Part shown: one piece after another, positions 1 to 6,191 of the stretch
Position numbering within the stretch: position 1 is the first letter of the stretch
Layout: every line of letters begins with the position of its first letter
Source of the DNA: an uncultured Lactobacillus sp.
GTDB taxonomy: Bacteria > Bacillota > Bacilli > Lactobacillales > Lactobacillaceae
Direction: 5' to 3'
Assembly: GCF_948948975.1 (NCBI RefSeq)
Contig: NZ_CARBVX010000015.1
Span: 1-52,924, forward strand
Length of the DNA: 52,924 nucleotides
Made by a program: the position numbers and the translations under genes
Notes under the pieces: generated by a model
What the model saw: the letters and a program-made list of their open reading frames with translations, nothing else
Database searches by the model: none
Told to the model about the DNA's origin: nothing

Positions 1-155
1 TGAATAACGATAATGCAGTATCACAAAAATTAATTAATAAGCTTGCAGTTAGTGAATATAATAATGCAGTTTTAGAAGCAAAAGTTGATGAACTAACTCA
101 AGAATTAAACCAGTTAAAGGCAGAAAAGGAGAATAAAGATGTTAAAAACAAGTAA
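1..155 (+). CDS. Prophage small coiled-coil protein (5' edge of window)
   Basis: An open frame runs from base 3 to a TAA at 153-155. The window begins with TG, so a start codon split by the edge (ATG with A just outside) is likely, giving a protein of about 51 residues. It is rich in Leu, Glu and Lys and ends in a heptad-like helix (VDELTQELNQLKAEKE), so a short coiled coil is predicted. It overlaps the next gene by 17 bases. This position just before the lysis cassette is typical of small late phage proteins of unknown function. I do not recognise a family. Confidence 0.6.
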   Translation, partial: NNDNAVSQKLINKLAVSEYNNAVLEAKVDELTQELNQLKAEKENKDVKNK

Positions 156-399
156 ATCAATTGCAATTTCAGGTCGTTCAATGGTAGATGATAAGCAAGT
201 AGCTACTTTTAATGCAAATATTTATGAAGCGAATGCTTCTGGCGGTAGTGATAATATCAATATGATTATCACTGATCATGATTTATATGATGCAAATAAA
301 GCCACAGTTAGAAAAGATTTGCAAGACTTTCAAAATAAGGTTTGGTCCGCTCAAGATGAAGTAATGGCAAGCGCTGATGAAAAGGCGAGTGAGGGATAA
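139..399 (+). CDS. Prophage hypothetical protein, 86 aa
   Basis: The ATG is preceded by a good ribosome binding site (AAAGGAG, 126-132), and the TAA overlaps the next start as TAATG. The product is acidic and Asn/Asp rich, with no membrane segment and a C-terminal helix rich in Ala, Asp and Glu. It sits in a tightly overlapping string of late phage genes before holin and endolysin, so it is probably a late structural or accessory phage protein. The family is not recognised and no function is assigned. Confidence 0.7.
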   Translation: MLKTSKSIAISGRSMVDDKQVATFNANIYEANASGGSDNINMIITDHDLYDANKATVRKDLQDFQNKVWSAQDEVMASADEKASEG

Positions 400-797
400 T
401 GAAACGCACTCACAAAATAGGAAGTAATATAAGTGATAATTTCCAACTATTTTTAATTGGGCTAACCTTATCAGCTATTGGAATACTACTGTGGACAGAT
501 CATACCTACTTCTTTTGGCCACCGCAGTTTGCTGGGCTTATGAATGATGACGGTTTAGACGCTGTGGCTGTGGTTACTGGATTTGGATTAATATACTACG
601 CAGTTACAAATGAAAAGAGCAATACAGTAGCAGGAGTTTTGTTAAGCATCTCAGCAGGCTTTACAGGGCTGGTTGCGTGCATTCAATTAATTCACGCTAT
701 TTTTGCAGGACAAGCACCTATGTTTTTAGGTTTTATCTTGTCCTGTTTTTTGTTGGCAGAAATTTTATACACGGCAAGAACTAGAGATACGCGATAA
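399..797 (+). CDS. Prophage integral membrane protein, 132 aa
   Basis: The start overlaps the previous stop by one base (TAATG), indicating translational coupling. About four hydrophobic segments are visible, at roughly residues 16-33, 55-68, 77-99 and 106-122, with a basic N terminus (KRTHK) and a basic C terminus. Position directly before the holin-like genes suggests a lysis-accessory or superinfection protein, but this is context only. I know of no assigned function for this type of Lactobacillus phage protein. Confidence 0.7.
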   Translation: MKRTHKIGSNISDNFQLFLIGLTLSAIGILLWTDHTYFFWPPQFAGLMNDDGLDAVAVVTGFGLIYYAVTNEKSNTVAGVLLSISAGFTGLVACIQLIHAIFAGQAPMFLGFILSCFLLAEILYTARTRDTR

Positions 798-810
798 GAG
801 GTGAAGACAC

Positions 811-1029
811 TTGCATGACTTAATTCAAGACCTGATTAATCTAGCACAAGTGTTGACACCTATAATTCTTGGAGTACTAACTTGGAACTTAAATTCTAAG
901 AAGACTAAGCATGATAGCTTAGCAGATGATAATGACAGGATAGTGAAAGAAAATAAGCGTCTTACTAAGTTGAATGCTGAAAAGGATAAAGAAATAAACA
1001 ATTTATTGAAAGAGAGAAATAGAAAATGA
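811..1029 (+). CDS. Small holin-like prophage membrane protein with coiled-coil tail, 72 aa
   Basis: The start is TTG at 811, chosen because AAGAGGTG lies 7 bases upstream. An ATG three bases further on would be out of frame. Residues 5-27 are hydrophobic (one membrane segment). The rest is a charged helix with many Lys, Glu and Asp, ending KERNRK. Single-span proteins with a charged cytoplasmic tail are common next to holins in Gram-positive phages, so a holin or holin-partner role is inferred. It overlaps the next gene by 4 bases. Confidence 0.65.
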   Translation: MHDLIQDLINLAQVLTPIILGVLTWNLNSKKTKHDSLADDNDRIVKENKRLTKLNAEKDKEINNLLKERNRK

Positions 1030-1370
1030 AATTAGATATTAATTTGATTTGGGCGATTGTTATTTTGCTTGTTGCAGGCATGGCAACTGCCTATAGTGTA
1101 AATAAACAAAAGTTAGAAAAATTAAAACTTACGCATCCTAAACTTGCAACAGCTTTAGAGATGGCTGGGGAATTATCTGAAAAGGCTACAGTTTATCAGG
1201 CATCCCTTGATGATAAAGAAGGCTCTAAGAAACTGTATGATGCAACCGATGAGGTTTTCTATCAATTACAAAAACTCTATCCAAATCTTCCAATTGATAG
1301 AGTCACAGTAAGAAATATTGTTCAGCATGAGTATGAAAAAATGCTAATTGATTCAAAGAAAGGGGCCTAA
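1026..1370 (+). CDS. Phage holin, LLH family
   Basis: A 114-residue protein with one N-terminal membrane segment (about 8-24), then a soluble helical region ending in a motif like YPNLPIDRVTVRNIVQHEYE. That arrangement matches the LLH holin family of Lactobacillus phages. Holins form membrane lesions that release or activate the endolysin at the end of the lytic cycle. It lies 3 bases before the endolysin gene and overlaps the preceding small membrane protein gene (ATGA), the standard lysis-cassette order. The family call rests on recognition of the sequence style and position, without a search. Confidence 0.8.
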   Translation: MKLDINLIWAIVILLVAGMATAYSVNKQKLEKLKLTHPKLATALEMAGELSEKATVYQASLDDKEGSKKLYDATDEVFYQLQKLYPNLPIDRVTVRNIVQHEYEKMLIDSKKGA

Positions 1371-1373
1371 TAA

Positions 1374-2330
1374 ATGACACGAACAATTGAAAACAGAGCT
1401 TATGGCGTTGATGTATCTAGCTTTAATAATGCAAATACAACTGAGTACACGAATGCAGGTGCTGATTTTGTTCTTGTGAAAGTATCTGAGGGACTAGACT
1501 ATCGTAATCCTAAAGCTAAAGCGCAGGTGGATAGTACTAAGCAAAATAATGTTGTGCCAATGGCTTACCACTATGCAAGATTTAGTGACAATAGCAATGT
1601 AGGTGTTCAAGAAGGAAACTATGCTGTTAGTTCAGCCAAACTATCGGGTGTGGTTGTAGGATCTTTCTTAGCTTGTGACTATGAGCAAGGAAGTGGGAAC
1701 GAAACTAGAGGAGATCGTGAAGCTAATACGACGGCAATTCTGGCTTTCTTGGATACCGTCGTTAGTGCTGGATATAAGCCTTTACTATATTCAGGCGCGT
1801 ATTTGATAAAAAACAAAATTAATACTTCTAGAATTCTAGCCAAGTATCCTGATTGTTTGTGGGTAGCAGCGTATCCACTAGGTAACGGAGTACCTACAAA
1901 TGTACCAGATTTCGGTTACTTCCCATCAATGGACGGGGTAGCGATCTGGCAATTTACTGACAATTGGAAAGGCATGAGTGTGGACGGCAATATCGCTGTT
2001 AAATCTCTATCTTTTAACTTCAATGTAAGTAAGCTTTCATCTCAAGCCGTTAAGACTTCCACACAGCCTAAGACATGGACTGATGTTCAAGGCATGACCT
2101 GGCATGAAGAACATGGTACATTTATCACTGGCGGAGCAATTAATTTACGCTGGGGTGCTAATACTCAAAGTACAATTATTACTACACTACCTGCTGGATC
2201 GGCAGTTAAGTACAATGCTTGGGCTAGAGATGGTGTAGGTCGTGTATGGCTACAACAACCACGCTCTGGTGGGCGCGATGGATATTTAGTTGGACGCGTA
2301 GGTAACGATGCGTGGGGAACATTTAAGTAA
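1374..2330 (+). CDS. Phage endolysin: GH25 muramidase with C-terminal SH3-like wall-binding domain
   Basis: This 318-residue lysin hydrolyses the beta-1,4 MurNAc-GlcNAc bond of peptidoglycan. Residues 9-205 form a GH25 domain: YGVDVSSFN at the N terminus with Asp13, LVKVSEG near 34-40, and the D-x-E catalytic pair Asp102/Glu104 in CDYEQ. Residues about 233-318 resemble a bacterial SH3-type binding module (INLRWGAN, WLQ, GYLVGRVG). There is no signal peptide, so it depends on the holin. Start ATG has GAAAGGGG upstream. It is the last gene of the lysis cassette and is followed by a terminator. Confidence 0.93.
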   Translation: MTRTIENRAYGVDVSSFNNANTTEYTNAGADFVLVKVSEGLDYRNPKAKAQVDSTKQNNVVPMAYHYARFSDNSNVGVQEGNYAVSSAKLSGVVVGSFLACDYEQGSGNETRGDREANTTAILAFLDTVVSAGYKPLLYSGAYLIKNKINTSRILAKYPDCLWVAAYPLGNGVPTNVPDFGYFPSMDGVAIWQFTDNWKGMSVDGNIAVKSLSFNFNVSKLSSQAVKTSTQPKTWTDVQGMTWHEEHGTFITGGAINLRWGANTQSTIITTLPAGSAVKYNAWARDGVGRVWLQQPRSGGRDGYLVGRVGNDAWGTFK

Positions 2331-2434
2331 TTAAAGTGATATAATTTAGTTACTGTGGATTTAGTCCTTTGGATAGATATCTTTAAAGTTTCTATATCTA
2401 TTGCCAATTTAAGAAACGAATTAAAATGCATTTT

Positions 2435-2475
2435 AAAAGCCACTCTGGAGTTAATTCTCTGGAGTGGCTTTTTTT
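2435..2475 (+). terminator. Rho-independent terminator of the prophage lysis module
   Basis: AAAAGCCACTC and GAGTGGCTTTTTTT flank a short inner region, giving a strong GC stem followed by seven T. It lies about 100 bases after the endolysin stop. The 2331-2434 stretch between holds no ORF I would support. Confidence 0.85.
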
Positions 2476-2516
2476 GCATATTTTAAAAAATATTTTCAAT
2501 TCCCTATTTACAGTGT

Positions 2517-2528
2517 ACGTTAAAACGT
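2517..2528. promoter_or_regulatory. Small inverted repeat upstream of the 2560 mini-gene
   Basis: ACGTT-AA-AACGT is a perfect 5-base inverted repeat lying just before TATAAA (2533-2538) and the ribosome binding site of the 46-codon ORF. It sits where an operator would sit between -35 and -10. TTTACA occurs upstream, but its spacing is too long for a confident promoter call. Operator function is inference. Confidence 0.3.
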
Positions 2529-2559
2529 GTATTATAAATAGTTGAAAGGAGGAAAACAA

Positions 2560-2700
2560 ATGCTTAATCAAATAAAAGAAGCTGCTGAAATTCTAGTAGC
2601 ACTTGTAACAGCTCGTTACCTGTGGCATTTAGGTTCAAAATATAAACTAGAAAATCAACAGCTTAAAAATAAAGATAAAAAGCAAAAGGACGGAAGCTAA
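2560..2700 (+). CDS. 46-aa single-span membrane peptide (possible phage cargo or type I toxin-like peptide)
   Basis: The ATG follows an excellent ribosome binding site (AAAGGAGG, 8 bases upstream). The peptide begins MLNQIKEAAEILVALVT, has one short hydrophobic helix (about 10-24) and a highly charged tail rich in Lys and Asn. The stop lies inside an imperfect hairpin (AGCAAAAGG...CCTTTGCT, 2681-2716). A strong binding site, tiny size, one membrane helix and charged C terminus recall Fst/Ldr-type toxins, but no recognised motif is present. It could equally be a small phage membrane protein. It has no confident family. Confidence 0.5.
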   Translation: MLNQIKEAAEILVALVTARYLWHLGSKYKLENQQLKNKDKKQKDGS

Positions 2701-2849
2701 GGCTTCTGCCTTTGCTGTACAGTCATTATAACAAGCATTTGTTAAAACTACCATGAAATATCTTTTAATTCTAAGTCTAATAATATGTTTTCTTACTGCA
2801 ATCAGATATGTTTTTTATAAAATACAAAATATAATTATAAGGAGAAAAA

Positions 2850-3050
2850 ATGCCAAAACTAACAGAAGCTAGAAAAAAAGCTAATAAAAAATGGGATGAA
2901 AATAATAAAGATAGAAAGAATTACATAGTTAAACGATCCACTACAAAGAACTTTATTCTTAAGTCGGCTACGGAAGAAGATTTAAAAAATATAGAGACTT
3001 ACATAATAGAGAGAAAAAAAGAATTAGGAATTAGCGAGGAAAAAATATGA
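2850..3050 (+). CDS. Small basic DNA-binding-like protein (ribbon-helix-helix type), copy 1
   Basis: A 66-residue protein with a good binding site (AAGGAG). The first 25 residues are strongly basic (KLTEARKKANKKW). The middle, RSTTKNFILKSATEEDLKNIE, looks like a beta strand followed by helices, the pattern of small Arc/MetJ-like regulators. This family is widespread on phage-like elements of lactobacilli and streptococci, as I recall it. A second copy with nearly identical DNA lies at 37557-37748. Its stop overlaps the next start by 4 bases (ATGA), so the two are coupled. Specific function unknown. Confidence 0.7.
   Translation: MPKLTEARKKANKKWDENNKDRKNYIVKRSTTKNFILKSATEEDLKNIETYIIERKKELGISEEKI
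2856..2996 (+). repeat. Dispersed 141-bp repeat, copy 1 (partner at 37563-37703)
   Basis: By direct reading, this stretch matches 37563-37703 at 139 of 141 positions. The two changes are AAT/CAT at codon 19 and a silent TTAC/CTAC-type change at the next Tyr codon. Similarity stops sharply after the GAG codon and does not extend upstream of the third codon. The repeat is entirely inside the small basic protein genes. Confidence 0.9.
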
Positions 3051-3325
3051 AATACGCAGTAGTTAATACATTAAGGTTTGGTAGACATGAGGACTACGAA
3101 TATAGTCCAAAGTTAATAGAAGTTTTAAACAAGGTTGGCTTCGAGTGGATTAAAGCAGAAGACTGGAAAGAAAAACACGAACTTGACTTTAGAGACGAGG
3201 ATCTATTAGCAGTAATCGATTTAAAAGACGTCAGTCAACTAAAAGAGTTAGCTCTTGAAGGTAAAATTTACGTAGACTTTGAAAATCAAATAATTGTACC
3301 CACTAGCTATGAAGTAGATGACTAA
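3047..3325 (+). CDS. Hypothetical 92-aa acidic protein coupled to copy 1
   Basis: The start overlaps the stop of the preceding gene by 4 bases. The product begins MKYAVVNTLRFGRHEDY, is acidic and soluble, and contains alternating strand- and helix-like segments. I recognise no motif. Coupling to a small basic RHH-like protein resembles a two-gene regulator or toxin-antitoxin layout, but neither gene carries a recognisable toxin motif. The second copy of the small basic gene at 37557 lacks this partner, which argues against an obligatory pair. Confidence 0.6.
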   Translation: MKYAVVNTLRFGRHEDYEYSPKLIEVLNKVGFEWIKAEDWKEKHELDFRDEDLLAVIDLKDVSQLKELALEGKIYVDFENQIIVPTSYEVDD

Positions 3326-3701
3326 AAATATAAGAGGTTGCTTTAGAAAATTAATTTCCTAGGATGTTTTGTTTGTGGTAACAAATGGTAGCAATTTTGG
3401 TAACATAGCATTGAATAGTTATATCAACATAAAGCAACGAAGTTTGATAGATCAATAATTCAAGTGGCTAATGTAAACATAAATAATCAAGCACTGAAAC
3501 CTGTACTCTCCTTTTGAATTTGGTCCGTAAGTGTTAATCTTACGGACTTTTTTATACACTTTGATCGCCAAATATTTACTCAGGATGAAATCTCATTTCT
3601 ATTTTTTTATTGAAATAGTTAAATAAAATTTAAAAACATATGTGCTTTATTTTTTTGCTGTTACAATATTTATTAGCACAATTAATTGAGGTTAAGTAAA
3701 A
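3326..3701. other. Gene-free stretch; probable prophage right end with arm-like repeats
   Basis: No ORF is supported here. At 3377-3405 three GGTAACA/GGTAGCA/GGTAACA heptamers occur within 29 bases. Closely spaced short direct repeats of this kind often are arm-type sites of tyrosine integrases near an attachment site. A strong terminator lies at 3523-3553. The left prophage end is outside the window, so the att core cannot be defined. No tRNA 3' end was found. The call that the prophage ends here is inference from gene content on both sides. Confidence 0.4.
3523..3553 (+). terminator. Rho-independent terminator in the phage/chromosome junction
   Basis: GTCCGTAAG and CTTACGGAC form a perfect 9-bp stem with a 7-base loop, followed by six T. 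No gene immediately upstream explains it. It may belong to a chromosomal transcript whose other part lies beyond the prophage. Confidence 0.85.
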
Positions 3702-4286
3702 GTGAAATTGCATTGTTTAATTCAATTGCTGATTTCGGCATTGATTCTTTTAGGATTAATATTTAACATTAGAAATTCTCGTCTATTTAATTTTTATGAT
3801 CATTTATTACACCATAAGCTTGTTAAAAATAGGGACGGTAAAATTTGGAAAATTATTACAGTCTTAAATGAGCCTAAGGTAATTGTTGTTTGGGACTTCT
3901 TATTGGCAGGACTATTAGTTTTGTTTCATCATCCCTGGCTTGCTCTTTGGTCTTTAGGTACTTTGGCAGTGACGGATGCAGTTGGAATCTTTTTGAAGCA
4001 TTCAGTTAAAAGAAAAAGGCCTTTATCAATGAGAACGTATCGAGATGGCTATAGTTTTCCTAGTGGACATGTGTTAAGTGCAACAATTATGTCATTAATG
4101 TTATGGCAAATCTTTGGTCATATTATGGGAATCTCGCTCTTAATTACTTTAATAATCGTATGGGGACTAGTAGTAGTGTCACGTTTAAATATGCGTGCGC
4201 ACTATCCATCCGATGTTTTAGGAGCAACCACTTTAGCGCTATTTTGCTTTACAATTGCACAGCAACTTTTAGGATTGGCCTTTTAA
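3702..4286 (+). CDS. PAP2-family membrane phosphatase
   Basis: A 194-residue polytopic membrane protein with the three PAP2 signatures: KxxxxxxRP at KHSVKRKRP (about 105-113), PSGH (about 127-130) and SRxxxxxHYPSD (about 160-171). Such enzymes dephosphorylate lipid phosphates, for example undecaprenyl pyrophosphate or phosphatidylglycerol phosphate, on the outer face of the membrane. Five to six hydrophobic segments are visible. The start is GTG with GAGG 10 bases upstream. The gene is monocistronic. The exact lipid substrate cannot be told from sequence. Confidence 0.9.
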   Translation: MKLHCLIQLLISALILLGLIFNIRNSRLFNFYDHLLHHKLVKNRDGKIWKIITVLNEPKVIVVWDFLLAGLLVLFHHPWLALWSLGTLAVTDAVGIFLKHSVKRKRPLSMRTYRDGYSFPSGHVLSATIMSLMLWQIFGHIMGISLLITLIIVWGLVVVSRLNMRAHYPSDVLGATTLALFCFTIAQQLLGLAF

Positions 4287-4301
4287 CGGTCAATCTTTTT
4301 T
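4273..4301 (+). terminator. Terminator overlapping the PAP2 stop codon
   Basis: GATTGGCC and GGTCAATC pair (one GU) around a loop that contains the stop codon, followed by six T. Confidence 0.75.
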
Positions 4302-4326
4302 ATAAAAAAATAATTGCTTTCTTTAG

Positions 4327-4355
4327 TTTACATACTCACAAAGTTGCTTTAAAAT
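4327..4355 (+). promoter_or_regulatory. Promoter of eno, with a 5' leader of about 100 bases
   Basis: TTTACA (4327-4332), 17-base spacer, TAAAAT (4350-4355). The transcript would carry roughly a 100-base leader (about 4362-4462) with several short inverted repeats, e.g. TAGTCA (4363) with TGACTA (4401), before the AAGGAGG site. The leader may affect mRNA stability, but that is inference. Confidence 0.7.
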
Positions 4356-4462
4356 AAATCTGTAGTCAAAAGGGCTATGCCTAAAAGCGACGAAAGACAC
4401 TGACTAGATGCCAATTCGGTTAGTTTGTATTTTTCGCCACAAATTTAAGGAGGATTTTTTTA

Positions 4463-5749
4463 ATGCTCAAATCAGTTATTGAGAATGTACATGCACTTGA
4501 AATCTTTGATTCACGTGGTAACCCAACTGTTGAAGTTTTCGTTACTCTTTCAAACGGTGTTGTAGGTAAGGCTGAAGTTCCATCTGGTGCTTCAACTGGT
4601 GAAAACGAAGCTGTTGAATTACGTGATGGTGGTTCACGTCTTGGTGGTAAAGGTGTTATGAACGCTGTTAACAACGTTAACACTGAAATCAACGATGCTT
4701 TGAAGGGATTAGATCCACACGATCAACCAAACATCGACGCAACTATGATTGCTTTAGATGGTACTCCAAACAAGGGCCGTCTTGGTGCTAACGCTATCTT
4801 AGGTGTATCTATGGCTACTGCTGCTGCAGCTGCTAAGGACAACCACCAACCATTATACCGTTACCTTGGCGGTACTGACCTTGAAATGCCTCAAACTTTC
4901 CACAACGTTATTAACGGTGGTGAACACGCAGACAACGGTATCGATATTCAAGAATTCATGATTACTCCAGTTGCTAAGACTTCATTCCGTGATGGTTTTG
5001 AAAAGATCGTTAACGTATACCACACTTTGAAGAAAGTTCTTGAAGATATGGGTTATGAAACTGGCTTAGGTGACGAAGGTGGTTTCGCTCCTAACATGAA
5101 GAACTCAGAAGAAGCTTTGAAGGCATTACATGAATCAATCATCAAGGCTGGTTACAAGCCAGGTGAAGATATTGCTATTGCATGTGACTGTGCTGCTTCA
5201 TACTTCTACAACAAAGAAGACGGCAAGTACCACCTTGAAGGTAAAGTTCTTACTGACGAAGAATTGGCAGACTACTACGACAAGTTACTTGACGAATTCC
5301 CAGAATTAATTTCTATGGAAGACCCATACGATGAAAACGATGTTGAAGGTATGGTTAAGTTTACTCAAAGCCACAAGGACCGTATCCAAATCGTTCTTGA
5401 CGACTTCATTTGTACTAACCCTAAGCTTTTGAACAAGGCTATTCACGAAGGTGCTGGTAACGCTTCATTAATTAAGTTGAACCAAATCGGTACTGTTACT
5501 GAAACTCTTGAAACTATTCGTCTTTCACGTAAGAATGGTTACAACACTATGATTTCTCACCGTTCAGGTGAAACTGGTGATACTTTCATTGCTGACTTCG
5601 CAGTTGCTGTTAACGGTGGTCAATTGAAGACTGGTGCTCCAGCTCGTTCAGAACGTGTTGAAAAGTACAACCGTTTACTTGAAATCGAAGAAGAACTTGG
5701 TAAGGGTGAACGTTTAGCATTCTTCCCAGACAACGTTGACTTAGATTAA
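4463..5749 (+). CDS. eno: Enolase
   Basis: Phosphopyruvate hydratase converts 2-phosphoglycerate to phosphoenolpyruvate in glycolysis. At 428 residues it has the usual length. Visible motifs are SGASTGE near residue 40, GDEGGFAP near 204-211 and the signature SHRSGETGD near 366. Codon use is strikingly biased to AAC, GGT, CCA and similar preferred codons, as expected for one of the most abundant proteins. The binding site is AAGGAGG. The gene is single, between its own promoter and terminator. In lactobacilli enolase is also found on the cell surface, without a signal peptide, as here. Confidence 0.98.
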   Translation: MLKSVIENVHALEIFDSRGNPTVEVFVTLSNGVVGKAEVPSGASTGENEAVELRDGGSRLGGKGVMNAVNNVNTEINDALKGLDPHDQPNIDATMIALDGTPNKGRLGANAILGVSMATAAAAAKDNHQPLYRYLGGTDLEMPQTFHNVINGGEHADNGIDIQEFMITPVAKTSFRDGFEKIVNVYHTLKKVLEDMGYETGLGDEGGFAPNMKNSEEALKALHESIIKAGYKPGEDIAIACDCAASYFYNKEDGKYHLEGKVLTDEELADYYDKLLDEFPELISMEDPYDENDVEGMVKFTQSHKDRIQIVLDDFICTNPKLLNKAIHEGAGNASLIKLNQIGTVTETLETIRLSRKNGYNTMISHRSGETGDTFIADFAVAVNGGQLKTGAPARSERVEKYNRLLEIEEELGKGERLAFFPDNVDLD

Positions 5750-5766
5750 TATAAGTTAATATTAAA

Positions 5767-5799
5767 AAAGAGATTGATTTTTGATCAATCTCTTTTTTT
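5767..5799 (+). terminator. Terminator of eno
   Basis: AGAGATTGAT and ATCAATCTCT form a perfect 10-bp stem followed by seven T. Confidence 0.92.
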
Positions 5800-5864
5800 G
5801 TGCTTGAGATAACTATAAAAAGTAAGTAAACTAGATAACATAGTATAGAAAGGGAAATTAGATC

Positions 5865-6125
5865 TTTTGATAATAAAACTGTATTAACTATTGGATGAAT
5901 TGGCTCAGTTTTATCTGTTCTAATGTATATTCTTATATTCCACAAATTATGAATAATTTGCAAGGACACTACGGCAATCCTCTTCAGCCATTAGTTGCAG
6001 CCGTTAACTGCCTTATTTGGGTTCTGTATGCTCTCTTAAGAGAGCAAAAGGATTGGCCGTTGTTTGTAGTTAACTTTCCGGGGATTTTATTTGGATTAGC
6101 TACATTCATTACCAGTTTGCATTAA
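5865..6125 (+). pseudogene. Broken SemiSWEET (MtN3-type) sugar transporter
   Basis: The frame from 5895 encodes YIPQIMNNLQGHYGNPLQP, then NCLIWVLYALL and FPGILFGLATF, the half-SWEET pattern (PQ motif plus two later membrane helices). The first helix lies upstream in another frame: KTVLTIG, then TGA (5896-5898) where family members have Trp, then IGSVLSVLMYI. That frame must lose one base near 5931-5934 to join YIPQ, since adding one T restores MYISYIPQ. Thus one nonsense change and one single-base deletion are present, and no proper start codon was found after the AAAGGGA site. The remaining 76-codon ORF lacks helix 1 and is unlikely to transport. Confidence 0.8.
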
Positions 6126-6191
6126 ATTTTCATAAAAAGACTTTCTATAATGTGTTATAACTAAAAATTAGATGTAAGAGAGGAAAATAAT

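Noticed and set aside
2753..2872. 39-codon hydrophobic ORF overlapping the start of copy 1 (begins MKYLLILSLIICFLTA).
   Set aside because: No ribosome binding site, overlaps the well-supported gene at 2850 out of frame, and AT-rich DNA readily yields Leu/Ile/Phe-rich frames.
2850..3325. Toxin-antitoxin pair.
   Set aside because: Coupled small genes with a basic RHH-like first product fit superficially, but no toxin motif is visible in the second, and copy 2 exists without it.
3400..3560. tRNA or tmRNA 3' end as prophage attachment site.
   Set aside because: No CCA end, T-arm or cloverleaf could be formed on either strand.
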